Source: Caryophanales bacterium UBA6768 (GTDB lineage Bacteria; Bacillota; Bacilli; Bacillales_D; Amphibacillaceae). From it: a stretch of DNA of 8,032 nucleotides. The DNA is taken from positions 1 through 8,032 of the forward strand of contig DKGO01000132.1 in the NCBI GenBank assembly GCA_002453315.1, read 5' to 3'. Both the position numbers and the translations under genes were made by a program. Below, in pieces: positions 1 through 6,512 of this stretch (the stretch's first letter is position 1; each line of letters opens with the position of its first letter). The notes beneath the pieces are model-generated. The model searched no databases, was not told where the DNA came from, and saw nothing but the letters and a program-made list of their open reading frames with translations.

Positions 1-56
1 AAAGGTGAAATTGTTTTGATTCAAAAAAAATTGGCATTGTACCGATATTGTATAAT

Positions 57-62
57 AAGGGG
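57..62 (+). promoter_or_regulatory. Ribosome binding site deciding the rnhB start
   Basis: AAGGGG lies 10 bases ahead of the GTG at 73. No comparable site precedes the TTG at 16 or the ATG codons at 109 and 124, so this site favours GTG 73 as the rnhB start. Confidence 0.65.
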
Positions 63-72
63 CAAGATATAC

Positions 73-849
73 GTGAATTCATTAACCATTAATAAAATTA
101 AAGCAATCATGAAACAACAAAACATGAATGATGATTTACTACAACAATTAAAAAAAGATCACCGAAAAGGTGTACGGCAATTAGTAACCAGTTACGAAAA
201 AAAACTACAAAAAGAACAAGACAAATTAGATAGTTTTCTTTCATTACAACAATTTGACCAAAAATTTCGACAAATGCCAACCGATTATTTAGCTGGTGTT
301 GATGAGGCGGGCCGGGGCCCACTTGCAGGACCTGTTGTTGCTGCCGCGGTAATTTTACCCCCATCCATTCAATTAATAGGTATCAACGATTCGAAGCAAC
401 TGTCGGAAAATAGTCGTCAATTATTTTATGAAAAAATAGTTGCGGAAGCCATTAGTTATTATGTGGCTATAATTGATAATGAAACGATTGATAAATTAAA
501 TATATATGAAGCAACAAAAAAGGCGATGATGAAAGCCTTAACCGAATTAAAAGTGGTACCTCCCATTGCCTTAATCGATGCTGTCCCATTACATTTAGAG
601 GCAATAAAGACAAAATCGATTGTTAAAGGGGATGAAAAAAGTTTATCCATAGCTGCGGCCAGTATTTTGGCTAAGGTGACACGAGATCAATTGATGGGAA
701 AACTCGATTCACAATATCCACAATTTGAATTTGCAAAAAATAAAGGATATGGAACGAAAGGTCATTTGGAAGCATTAAAAATACACGGAAGTACTCCATA
801 TCATCGTCAGTCCTTTTCACCAGTCAGTCAGTATGAGAAAATGTCATAA
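73..849 (+). CDS. rnhB: Ribonuclease HII
   Basis: This gene encodes RNase HII, an endonuclease that cuts the RNA strand of RNA/DNA hybrids and removes single ribonucleotides left in DNA. I chose the GTG at 73 (258 residues). It follows AAGGGG, and the resulting N-terminus (VNSLTINKIK) resembles that of the B. subtilis enzyme as I recall it, which is about 255 residues. The frame stays open further upstream, so a longer start is formally possible. Residues 1 to about 70 form the charged, helical N-terminal extension typical of Bacillus RNase HII. The catalytic domain opens with GVDEAGRGPLAGP, giving acidic residues D77 and E78 and the GRG loop. D169 (LIDAV) and D205 (KVTRDQ) complete the DEDD metal site, and Y226 sits in the conserved NKGYGT motif. 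No catalytic residue is missing. The gene ends 17 bases before ylqG and is probably cotranscribed with it. Confidence 0.95.
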   Translation: MNSLTINKIKAIMKQQNMNDDLLQQLKKDHRKGVRQLVTSYEKKLQKEQDKLDSFLSLQQFDQKFRQMPTDYLAGVDEAGRGPLAGPVVAAAVILPPSIQLIGINDSKQLSENSRQLFYEKIVAEAISYYVAIIDNETIDKLNIYEATKKAMMKALTELKVVPPIALIDAVPLHLEAIKTKSIVKGDEKSLSIAAASILAKVTRDQLMGKLDSQYPQFEFAKNKGYGTKGHLEALKIHGSTPYHRQSFSPVSQYEKMS

Positions 850-866
850 AAAAGAAGGTAGTCATT

Positions 867-2741
867 ATGAATATCCCAAATATCCAACTTAATAAAAGTT
901 CAGAGGCCGCTAATCGTGTATTAGTATTACGGGATGGCAATATTGTTGTTGGAAAAATCACAAAGATTTATTCAAATCAACAAGCAGAAATTCAAATTGG
1001 AAATCACAAGGTAACAGCAAAAGTATTGACACCATTAACGATAGGGGAAAGGTACTTTTTTCAAGTACAACAAAATGAACATCAAGTACAGTTAAAAGTA
1101 ATCGGCAATGCATTAAAACAAAATCAAACTATAAATGTTACTGATTTACTACAACGATTGGGCCTAAAAGTGACAAAACAAAATATTCAATTTGTTCAAT
1201 CGTTAATTAATGAAAAAATTCCTTTTAATCAAGCCCAAATTTCACAAGCATTACGGCTTTTAGAGGGGCTTAATAACTCATTATCAGCGGGAAATTCACA
1301 ACAAATATTACAACATCTGATAGCCAATAAATTGCCGATAACAGAATCTGTATATCAATCATTACTAGCATTACATCAAAGTTCGGTTTCAGATTCAATG
1401 AATGAACTATTTCAGCAATTTCAAAAAATGGGCACATTGACGGAAGCGCAAAAAAACCTATATCACATGTTAAATTTCTTATTGAATAAGGAAAAATTAC
1501 AGCCATTACAACAGCAGCAACTTTTAAACATCCAAAATGGCACGTTGATTCAAAATATTTTTTCAAAATTTTCATCAACACAGCAACAAACTTTGTTTCA
1601 ATTAGTTCAACAATTAGGATTGGTGTCATCAAACATATCATTTACTGAATGGAATATACAGCTTCAACAGGCTTTACAAATGACATCAGGCCAATCTAGC
1701 TCAACTACAGCAGGCCCCCAGCTTTTCAACCAATCAGTTGAGCAAATACTACAAGAAATGTCTGTTTTAGTGAATAATCGTACTGAAATCCAAACTATTA
1801 TTCAATCAATCATGAATACATTTTTCCCATCTGAATCCAATCAACAATTAACTATTTCTCAACATTCAGCATTAAAAAATATCATCCAACAGCAGTTATT
1901 TCCGTTATTACCAGAAAAGTCCCAGCATCAATTACAAACTATGATATCGACTAATCAACAACAGCTATCAGCCCAATTGCATTCATTTTTAACAATGCTA
2001 TCACACCCAAATACTGTCGATCTTCTCCATACACTATCAACAACAATGATAAATAATAAATGGGTGATTCCAAATTCGGAGCAAGGACATTTTTTATCAA
2101 TCATTCATCAGTATGCTGCGATGCTCGGACTTTCAGATGAATTTCAATTGGCTGAACAAATAAAAGGTCAATTGCACCAAATGACTCGGTCGGCAGATTT
2201 TACAGTAGACCGACAGGCCCACTCAATAAAATCGCTGTTATTACAAATAATACAACAGGGTAATGGGTTAGGGGCGACAGATAAAGCACTACAGCTATTA
2301 CACTTTATCAATGGAATGCAATTGCAATCTATTCAGGAGTCCCCGCATTTATTCCAGGCTTTATTACAATTACCGGGGGATAAATTTGGTGCTTTTAACG
2401 ATATCACGATGCAATTCGAAGGACAAAAAATGAAAGATGGGAAATTGAATCCAGAATTTTGTCGGATTTTATTTGTTTTAAATTTAGCCAATATAGATGA
2501 TACTATTATCGATATGCATGTACAAAAAAGAATGATTTCGATGACGATTTTCAATGATAAGGTAACAGGTCAATCGATAACATTACTCGAAAAGCCATTG
2601 AGAAATAATCTAGAGTCATTAAATTTTCAGTTATCATCAATTAAAATTAAACCATTAAAAGCAAGAGAAGAAACTGGCCAAATCAATGAGACCCACCCTA
2701 GAGAATGGCCACAGGGTGAAGGGATTGAATTTTTCGTATGA
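867..2741 (+). CDS. ylqG: YlqG: glutamine-rich protein with FliK-like C-terminal domain
   Basis: This is a 624-residue protein of unknown function, starting at ATG 867 behind AGAAGGT. Residues about 15-80 look like a small beta-rich domain (LRDGNIVVGKI, then IGERYFFQV), a pattern seen at the N-terminus of FliK-like proteins of Firmicutes. Residues about 85-490 are predicted helical and very rich in Gln, Leu, Ser and Asn (for example QQQQ at 215-218), with no signal peptide or membrane segment. Residues about 496-596 resemble the FliK C-terminal domain (Flg_hook family): a beta stretch RILFVLNL, then DMHVQKRMISMTIFND, a helix LRNNLESL and a final strand SIKIKP. In FliK this domain contacts the FlhB cytoplasmic domain to switch export specificity. 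A 28-residue acidic tail follows. The stop overlaps the ylqH start, which supports a joint function. The FliK resemblance comes from reading the pattern, not from a profile search; the cellular role is unknown. Confidence 0.85.
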   Translation: MNIPNIQLNKSSEAANRVLVLRDGNIVVGKITKIYSNQQAEIQIGNHKVTAKVLTPLTIGERYFFQVQQNEHQVQLKVIGNALKQNQTINVTDLLQRLGLKVTKQNIQFVQSLINEKIPFNQAQISQALRLLEGLNNSLSAGNSQQILQHLIANKLPITESVYQSLLALHQSSVSDSMNELFQQFQKMGTLTEAQKNLYHMLNFLLNKEKLQPLQQQQLLNIQNGTLIQNIFSKFSSTQQQTLFQLVQQLGLVSSNISFTEWNIQLQQALQMTSGQSSSTTAGPQLFNQSVEQILQEMSVLVNNRTEIQTIIQSIMNTFFPSESNQQLTISQHSALKNIIQQQLFPLLPEKSQHQLQTMISTNQQQLSAQLHSFLTMLSHPNTVDLLHTLSTTMINNKWVIPNSEQGHFLSIIHQYAAMLGLSDEFQLAEQIKGQLHQMTRSADFTVDRQAHSIKSLLLQIIQQGNGLGATDKALQLLHFINGMQLQSIQESPHLFQALLQLPGDKFGAFNDITMQFEGQKMKDGKLNPEFCRILFVLNLANIDDTIIDMHVQKRMISMTIFNDKVTGQSITLLEKPLRNNLESLNFQLSSIKIKPLKAREETGQINETHPREWPQGEGIEFFV

Positions 2742-3007
2742 AGCACTTTCAGAAAAAAGCAGCGACATTATCTTATAATCAAACTAAAGATTCAGCCCCT
2801 CGTGTGACAGCCCAAGGAAGGGGATTAACTGCGGAAAACATTATTCAAGTGGCCAAAAATAATGAGATCCCTATTTTAGAAGATCCATCACTAGTAGAAA
2901 TTTTGCAGGATGTTAATATCAATGAGACAATACCAGATGAACTGTATGAAGTGGTTGCCGAGGTATACGCTTTCATTTATCAATTAGATAAAATGAGTAG
3001 AACCTAA
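2738..3007 (+). CDS. ylqH: YlqH: stand-alone FlhB cytoplasmic-domain-like protein
   Basis: This is an 89-residue soluble protein matching the C-terminal cytoplasmic domain of FlhB/YscU export switch proteins. Matching parts, in order, are ATLSY at 9-13 (FlhB ALKY), APRVTAQG at 20-27 (APKVVAKG), a helix, IPILEDPSL at 44-52, and IPDELYEVVAEVYAFIYQL at 65-83 (IPEELFQAVAEVLAYVY). The membrane half of FlhB is absent. So is the NPTH self-cleavage motif, whose place is taken by HFQK at residues 3-6; the protein therefore starts about where processed FlhB would. Its ATG overlaps the ylqG stop as ATGA, and GAAGGG at 2718-2723 lies 14 bases upstream, so translation is probably coupled to ylqG. A partnership with YlqG is inferred from FliK-FlhB biology; the actual process is unknown. 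Confidence 0.88.
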   Translation: MKHFQKKAATLSYNQTKDSAPRVTAQGRGLTAENIIQVAKNNEIPILEDPSLVEILQDVNINETIPDELYEVVAEVYAFIYQLDKMSRT

Positions 3008-3031
3008 TTGTGTCGATTAAAGTATTATCAT

Positions 3032-3060
3032 TTGTGAAAAGTGTTGCTTTTTACTACAAT
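3032..3060 (+). promoter_or_regulatory. Probable sigma-A promoter of sucCD
   Basis: A -35 element TTGTGA (3032-3037) and a -10 element TACAAT (3055-3060) are separated by 17 bases. The -10 matches 5 of 6 consensus bases and the -35 matches 4 of 6. Transcription would start near 3067, leaving a leader of about 34 bases before sucC. The site falls in the 93-base gap after ylqH, where a new unit would be expected to begin. No strong terminator for the upstream unit is visible, so read-through from ylqH is possible. Confidence 0.55.
3034..3054. repeat. Imperfect dyad inside the sucCD promoter spacer
   Basis: Arms GTGAAAAG (3034-3041) and CTTTTTAC (3047-3054) are complementary except for one G-T pair, around the 5-base centre TGTTG. 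The dyad fills the space between the proposed -35 and -10 boxes. It could be an operator or a weak RNA hairpin ending the upstream unit; chance is also possible in AT-rich DNA. Confidence 0.4.
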
Positions 3061-3086
3061 AATAGACATGCAGTTAATTTTAAAAA

Positions 3087-3092
3087 CGGAGG
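3087..3092 (+). promoter_or_regulatory. Ribosome binding site deciding the sucC start
   Basis: CGGAGG lies 8 bases before the ATG at 3101. It sets the start there rather than at the in-frame GTG at 3041, which overlaps the proposed promoter and would add 20 residues not found in the family. Confidence 0.85.
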
Positions 3093-3100
3093 CTTTTAGA

Positions 3101-4267
3101 ATGAACATTCATGAATATCAAGGTAAAAATATATTACGACAATATGGTGTGAACGTTCCAGAAGGACATGTTGCCTATTCTGTTGATGAAGCAGTAGAAT
3201 ATGCAAAACGTTTAAACAGTGATGTAAAGGTCGTAAAAGCACAAATACATGCTGGTGGACGTGGGAAAGCTGGCGGTGTTAAAGTTGCAAAAAATTTAGA
3301 GGAAGTTCGTACATATGCAAAAGAAATTTTAGGCAAGGTACTCGTTACTCCACAAACAGGACCAGAAGGTAAAGAGGTTAAAAGACTGTTAATTGAAGAG
3401 GGATGTAATATTGATGAAGAGTATTACATTGGTCTCGTCCTAGACAGAAACATTTCTAAAATTGTTCTAATGGGTTCTGAAGAAGGTGGTATGGAAATCG
3501 AAGAGGTTGCCGCAGAATCACCTGAGAAAATTTTTAAAGAAGTCATTGATCCAGCCGTTGGATTAACAGGATTTCAAGCGAGAAGATTAGCATTTAATTT
3601 GAACTTCCCTGATAAAGTAATTAATAAAGTGGCAAACTTGTTAATTAATTTATATAAAGCCTTTGTCGATAAAGACTGTATGATTGCAGAAATCAATCCT
3701 TTAGTAACGACAAAAGAAGGGGACGTATTAGCACTAGATGCAAAAATTAACTTTGATGGCAATGCGTTATATCGTCAGAAAGATATATTAGAACTTCGTG
3801 ATTTGGATGAAGAAGATCAAAACGAAATTGAAGCATCGAAATTTGATTTAAGCTATATTCAGTTAGATGGAAACATTGGCTGTATGGTGAATGGTGCAGG
3901 CCTTGCGATGGCAACAATGGATATTATTAAACATGAAGGTGGAAATCCGGCTAACTTCTTAGATGTTGGTGGAGACGCAACACCGGAAAAAGTTGCTGAA
4001 GCATTTAAAATCATCTTATCTGATGATGATGTTAAAGGAATATTAGTTAATGTGTTCGGTGGCATTATGAAATGTGACTACATTGCTGAGGGAATTATTT
4101 CAGCAACGAAACAACTAGACTTAAAAATTCCTCTCGTTGTTCGCTTAGAAGGAACAAATGTAGATAAAGGAAAACAACTGTTAAATGAATCTGGACTAAA
4201 TATTACGGCCGCAGATTCAATGGGAGACGGGGCAAGAAAAATTGTTCAAGCAGTTAAAAATGCCTAA
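3101..4267 (+). CDS. sucC: Succinyl-CoA synthetase, beta subunit
   Basis: This is the nucleotide-binding subunit of succinyl-CoA synthetase (ADP-forming type), which in the citric acid cycle interconverts succinyl-CoA plus ADP and phosphate with succinate, ATP and CoA in the cytoplasm. The 388 residues match the usual length, and MNIHEYQGK is the standard N-terminus. Residues 1 to about 235 form the ATP-grasp domain, with [14 protein letters not shown] at 46-59. N199 (AEINPL) and D213 (ALDAK) correspond to the magnesium ligands of the E. coli enzyme. P20 and R54 are the residues found in the ATP-using E. coli protein rather than in GTP-specific forms. The C-terminal ligase domain shows [11 protein letters not shown] at 257-267, [10 protein letters not shown] at 285-294, FGGIMKCD at 319-326 and RLEGTN at 348-353. 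sucD follows after 47 bases. No key residue is missing. Confidence 0.98.
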   Translation: MNIHEYQGKNILRQYGVNVPEGHVAYSVDEAVEYAKRLNSDVKVVKAQIHAGGRGKAGGVKVAKNLEEVRTYAKEILGKVLVTPQTGPEGKEVKRLLIEEGCNIDEEYYIGLVLDRNISKIVLMGSEEGGMEIEEVAAESPEKIFKEVIDPAVGLTGFQARRLAFNLNFPDKVINKVANLLINLYKAFVDKDCMIAEINPLVTTKEGDVLALDAKINFDGNALYRQKDILELRDLDEEDQNEIEASKFDLSYIQLDGNIGCMVNGAGLAMATMDIIKHEGGNPANFLDVGGDATPEKVAEAFKIILSDDDVKGILVNVFGGIMKCDYIAEGIISATKQLDLKIPLVVRLEGTNVDKGKQLLNESGLNITAADSMGDGARKIVQAVKNA

Positions 4268-4314
4268 TTGAAAAAATTCAAAATAGTGAGTCATGGAAAG
4301 GACGTTTCTTAAAA

Positions 4315-5217
4315 ATGAGTATTTATGTTGATAAAGATACGAAAGTAATAGTCCAAGGAATTACTGGTTCCGCTGGATTAGACCACACAGAACAAATGAT
4401 TAAATATGGAACAAAAATTGTCGGAGGGGTGACACCAACCAAAGGTGGAACAACGGTATTAGGTGTTCCCGTTTTTAATACGGTAGAAGATGCTGTCAAA
4501 GAAACAGGAGCAACAGTGTCAATTATTTATGTACCTGCCCCATTTGCGGCTGACGCTATTATGGAGGCTACTGATGCTGGTTTAGATTTAACTATTTGTA
4601 TCACGGAGCATATTCCTGTTTCAGACATGATTACAGTTAAAAATTACATGAAAGGGAAAAAGACACACCTTATTGGTCCTAATTGCCCGGGTGTCATTAC
4701 GGCAGATGAATGTAAAATTGGCATTATGCCAGGATATATTCATGAAAAAGGACATATTGGAGTTGTTTCCCGTTCAGGAACACTCACATATGAAGCCGTA
4801 CACCAACTATCCCAAGCAGGATATGGGCAAACAACAGCAGTAGGAATCGGTGGTGACCCTGTTAATGGGACATCATTTATTGATGTGTTAAAAGAATTTA
4901 ATGAAGATCCGGACACATATGCAGTGATGATGATTGGTGAAATTGGTGGTACAGCCGAAGAAGAAGCCGCAAGATGGATTAAAGATAATATGACAAAGCC
5001 TGTAGCAGGTTTTATTGGTGGTGCAACTGCCCCTCCAGGAAAAAGAATGGGGCATGCTGGTGCGATTATTTCTGGTGGAGAAGGAACAGCAGCTGAAAAG
5101 AAACGTGTTATGGGAGAATGTGGGATTGCCGTTTCCGAATCTCCAGCGAGAATGGGCGAAACAATGATTGAATTGTTACAGTCCAAAGGTATTGCAGAAA
5201 AATGTAAAACACAATAA
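4315..5217 (+). CDS. sucD: Succinyl-CoA synthetase, alpha subunit
   Basis: This is the CoA-binding subunit, which carries the phosphorylated histidine and pairs with SucC. The 300 residues match the usual family length. The start is ATG 4315, behind AAAGGA 12 bases upstream. The Rossmann-type CoA-binding domain has the loop GITGSAG at 15-21, followed by [10 protein letters not shown] at 36-45. The ligase domain has GPNCPG at 121-126 and the conserved GEIGG at 208-212, whose E209 corresponds to the glutamate contacting the phosphohistidine in the E. coli enzyme. The active-site histidine is H247 in MGHAGA. All expected motifs are intact. The gene is cotranscribed with sucC and ends 3 bases before a strong hairpin terminator, which closes the unit. 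Base use is like that of its neighbours, with no sign of transfer. Confidence 0.98.
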   Translation: MSIYVDKDTKVIVQGITGSAGLDHTEQMIKYGTKIVGGVTPTKGGTTVLGVPVFNTVEDAVKETGATVSIIYVPAPFAADAIMEATDAGLDLTICITEHIPVSDMITVKNYMKGKKTHLIGPNCPGVITADECKIGIMPGYIHEKGHIGVVSRSGTLTYEAVHQLSQAGYGQTTAVGIGGDPVNGTSFIDVLKEFNEDPDTYAVMMIGEIGGTAEEEAARWIKDNMTKPVAGFIGGATAPPGKRMGHAGAIISGGEGTAAEKKRVMGECGIAVSESPARMGETMIELLQSKGIAEKCKTQ

Positions 5218-5220
5218 TTG

Positions 5221-5252
5221 AATAAGAACCTGATTTTTTTCAGGTTCTTATT
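5221..5252 (+). terminator. Hairpin terminator of sucCD
   Basis: A perfect 13-bp stem has left arm 5221-5233 (AATAAGAACCTGA) and right arm 5240-5252, with a 6-base T loop. It starts 3 bases after the sucD stop. The upper stem holds the GC pairs; the A/T-rich base of the stem and the following TTTAAAC supply a short U-rich tail. The symmetry could allow partial activity in both directions, but no convergent gene is present. Confidence 0.85.
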
Positions 5253-5265
5253 TAAACAAGTAAAT

Positions 5266-5279
5266 TGACGGCGCTTACA
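5266..5279. promoter_or_regulatory. Candidate CcpA operator (cre) ahead of dprA
   Basis: TGACGGCGCTTACA matches the Bacillus catabolite-responsive consensus TGWNANCGNTNWCA at 13 of 14 positions; the mismatch is G for A at position 5. It begins 14 bases after the sucD hairpin and ends 26 bases before the dprA start codon. That position would let a bound protein block transcription into dprA. It also overlaps a TTGACG at 5265-5270 that resembles a -35 box but has no well-spaced -10. Confidence 0.4.
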
Positions 5280-5305
5280 TTATTAATAATGAAAGGAAGT
5301 ATGCT

Positions 5306-6172
5306 ATGGATGAAAAGAGAAAAAGACTAATTCATTTGAGCCGCATCCCCTATATGTCTAGAAGAATGATTTTCAAATTATTAAAAAAAGATCCCTCATT
5401 ACAAAAAGTCTACTCTATGACATCTACACAGTTAAGTTATTTGTTTTCGATTTCAGAAGAAAAAGCCCTCAACATCCAACAACAAATCCATAATGAAGAT
5501 ATAGAACAATTAATTAAAAAAGATGAAGAAATGTGTCAAATTATTACACTATTTGATGATGATTATCCTCACCATATGAAAAATCTTTTCGATTCCCCAC
5601 TAGTTTTATATGCATTAGGCAATTCTTCCCTATTAAATAAACAACCATCTATAAGTGTGATTGGTACGAGATTCCCATCATCTGAAGGAATCCCTAAATT
5701 AAATGTTGTTGTTGCTCCTATTATAAAGGAGGGATGGGTCATTGTTAGTGGTTTAGCCTACGGAATAGACAGTGAAGCCCATTTGTTAACTATTCGATTA
5801 AAAGGGGAAACAATTGCTGTTTTAGGTAGTGGCTTTCATCATATTTACCCTAAGGAAAATATTCCACTGTTTGAAAAAATAGTCGCTACTGGCCTCGTTG
5901 TTAGTGAATATCCACCAAATACCCCAGCAAAAAAATTTCATTTTCCCGAAAGGAACCGGATCATTAGTGGTTTAAGTCATGCGACCTTAGTAATTGAAGC
6001 AAAGCAAAAAAGTGGCACCTTAATTACGGTTGACCAAGCGTTAGAGCAAGGGAAAGAAATATATGCTGTACCAGGTTCACCACTAGTGAAGCAAACGGCT
6101 GGATGCCATCAAATGATACAAGATGGGGCAAAGTTAGTAACGTGTGCGACAGATATATTAGAAGATTGGTGA
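5306..6172 (+). CDS. dprA: DNA processing protein DprA (Smf), RecA loader in transformation
   Basis: DprA binds incoming single-stranded DNA in the cytoplasm, protects it and loads RecA during natural transformation. This is a 288-residue protein starting at ATG 5306 behind AAAGGA; a nearer ATG at 5301 is out of frame and soon stops. Residues 1 to about 65 are a helical SAM-like region. The family motif FDDDYPHHMKNL at 83-94 and LYALGN at 101-106 follow. The Rossmann-like DNA-binding domain covers GTRFPS at 120-125, SGLAYGID at 148-155, VLGSG at 172-176, SEYPP at 200-204, FPERNRIISGLS at 213-224, SGTLIT at 236-241 and AVPGSP at 254-259. It ends at LEDW without a C-terminal winged helix, as I recall for B. 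subtilis DprA. The hairpin after sucD implies its own promoter or read-through; no convincing promoter is visible. Its presence suggests, but does not prove, a capacity for DNA uptake. Confidence 0.97.
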   Translation: MDEKRKRLIHLSRIPYMSRRMIFKLLKKDPSLQKVYSMTSTQLSYLFSISEEKALNIQQQIHNEDIEQLIKKDEEMCQIITLFDDDYPHHMKNLFDSPLVLYALGNSSLLNKQPSISVIGTRFPSSEGIPKLNVVVAPIIKEGWVIVSGLAYGIDSEAHLLTIRLKGETIAVLGSGFHHIYPKENIPLFEKIVATGLVVSEYPPNTPAKKFHFPERNRIISGLSHATLVIEAKQKSGTLITVDQALEQGKEIYAVPGSPLVKQTAGCHQMIQDGAKLVTCATDILEDW

Positions 6173-6218
6173 TTAAATATAATAGTATATTATAAATAAT
6201 ATTAAGTTACGCAAGCCC

Positions 6219-6245
6219 TTGACAGGATAATGCAAAAATTAAAAT
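6219..6245 (+). promoter_or_regulatory. Candidate distal promoter upstream of topA
   Basis: A perfect -35 TTGACA (6219-6224) is followed after 15 bases by TAAAAT (6240-6245), 5 of 6 to the -10 consensus. The spacer is 2 bases shorter than ideal. It would give a leader of about 260 bases running through both inverted repeats. It is weaker than the candidate at 6338. Confidence 0.35.
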
Positions 6246-6281
6246 GCAAAAGGTTCAATTTTTAAAAAAATATCACAAAAT

Positions 6282-6298
6282 TCTTATAATATATAAGA
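6282..6298. repeat. Inverted repeat upstream of topA
   Basis: Arms TCTTATA (6282-6288) and TATAAGA (6292-6298) are perfect complements around ATA. The repeat lies about 40 bases upstream of the topA -35 box. It could be a protein-binding site, or chance in AT-rich DNA. Confidence 0.4.
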
Positions 6299-6310
6299 TA
6301 AAAGCTCAAG

Positions 6311-6324
6311 TTAAGTGAACTTAA
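6311..6324. repeat. Inverted repeat next to the topA promoter
   Basis: Arms TTAAGT (6311-6316) and ACTTAA (6319-6324) are perfect complements separated by GA, ending 13 bases before the TTGACA of the topA promoter. The same stretch can also pair as AAGTT (6309-6313) with AACTT (6318-6322). The position suits an operator or activator site; none is proven. Confidence 0.4.
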
Positions 6325-6337
6325 ATAATCGCTATAT

Positions 6338-6366
6338 TTGACAAAACATTTTTATCTACTTAATAT
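6338..6366 (+). promoter_or_regulatory. Probable sigma-A promoter of topA
   Basis: A perfect -35 TTGACA (6338-6343), a 17-base spacer and TAATAT (6361-6366, 4 of 6) form the best promoter match in this gap. Transcription would start near 6373, giving an untranslated leader of about 140 bases before topA. Confidence 0.65.
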
Positions 6367-6442
6367 AGGTAAAGATTTGATTTTACAATATATAACATAG
6401 CCTTTATGAAAAATTGATAAATAATCACCTCATTCTATGCAC

Positions 6443-6476
6443 TAATTTTTCTAATAGGCACATAATATTTCTAATA
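6443..6476 (+). repeat. Direct repeat with 20-base period in the topA leader
   Basis: TAATTTTTCTAATA (6443-6456) and TAATATTTCTAATA (6463-6476) are identical at 13 of 14 bases and exactly 20 bases apart, close to two turns of the helix. The repeat lies between the likely start of transcription and the ribosome binding site. A protein- or RNA-binding role is possible; so is chance in a sequence of low complexity. Confidence 0.4.
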
Positions 6477-6501
6477 AAGGTAATAAATTTGTGAAGGTGT
6501 C

Positions 6502-6507
6502 GGAGGG
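6502..6507 (+). promoter_or_regulatory. Ribosome binding site of topA
   Basis: GGAGGG lies 5 bases before the ATG at 6513 and is among the strongest Shine-Dalgarno matches in the window. It fixes the topA start. Confidence 0.85.
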
Positions 6508-6512
6508 GAATC

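Larger units (their letters stand above)
6173..6512. other. Non-coding AT-rich region between dprA and topA
   Basis: These 340 bases contain no supportable gene. They hold very AT-rich DNA just after dprA with no GC-stem terminator, a candidate upstream promoter (6219-6245), two inverted repeats (6282-6298 and 6311-6324), the likely topA promoter (6338-6366), and a leader of about 140 bases with a direct repeat and the topA ribosome binding site. Confidence 0.8.

Noticed and set aside
1..19. Possible last codons of an upstream gene: frame 2 reads KVKLF then TGA at 17-19, where rbgA (ylqF) would be expected by gene order.
   Set aside because: Five codons are too few to identify a protein; frame 3 also stops at once (TGA at 6-8), so the choice of frame is a guess.
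31..56. TTGGCA (31-36) and TATAAT (51-56) ahead of rnhB as a promoter.
   Set aside because: The spacer is only 14 bases, and transcription starting near 63 would leave the AAGGGG ribosome binding site out of the message.
16..72. Longer RNase HII from the TTG at 16.
   Set aside because: There is no ribosome binding site before it, and the added residues do not resemble the family N-terminus; GTG 73 fits better.
3041..3100. Longer SucC from the GTG at 3041.
   Set aside because: It overlaps the probable promoter, lacks a ribosome binding site and adds 20 residues foreign to SucC; ATG 3101 has CGGAGG and the standard MNIHEYQGK start.
4740..5186. 148-codon open frame on the - strand opposite sucD.
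   Set aside because: It lies wholly inside the intact sucD gene, has no ribosome binding site and a composition dictated by sucD codons.
5265..5290. TTGACG with downstream AT-rich bases as a dprA promoter.
   Set aside because: No -10 element sits at 16-18 bases; the AT-rich hexamers are at 10-14 bases, and the start of transcription would fall on the ribosome binding site.
6176..6191. AATATA/TATATT inverted repeat after dprA as a terminator.
   Set aside because: The stem has no GC pairs and no T tract follows, so it would be a very weak hairpin.
6230..6265. Short frame starting ATG 6230 (about 11 codons) as a leader peptide.
   Set aside because: It has no properly spaced ribosome binding site and a low-complexity, lysine-rich product; nothing supports translation.
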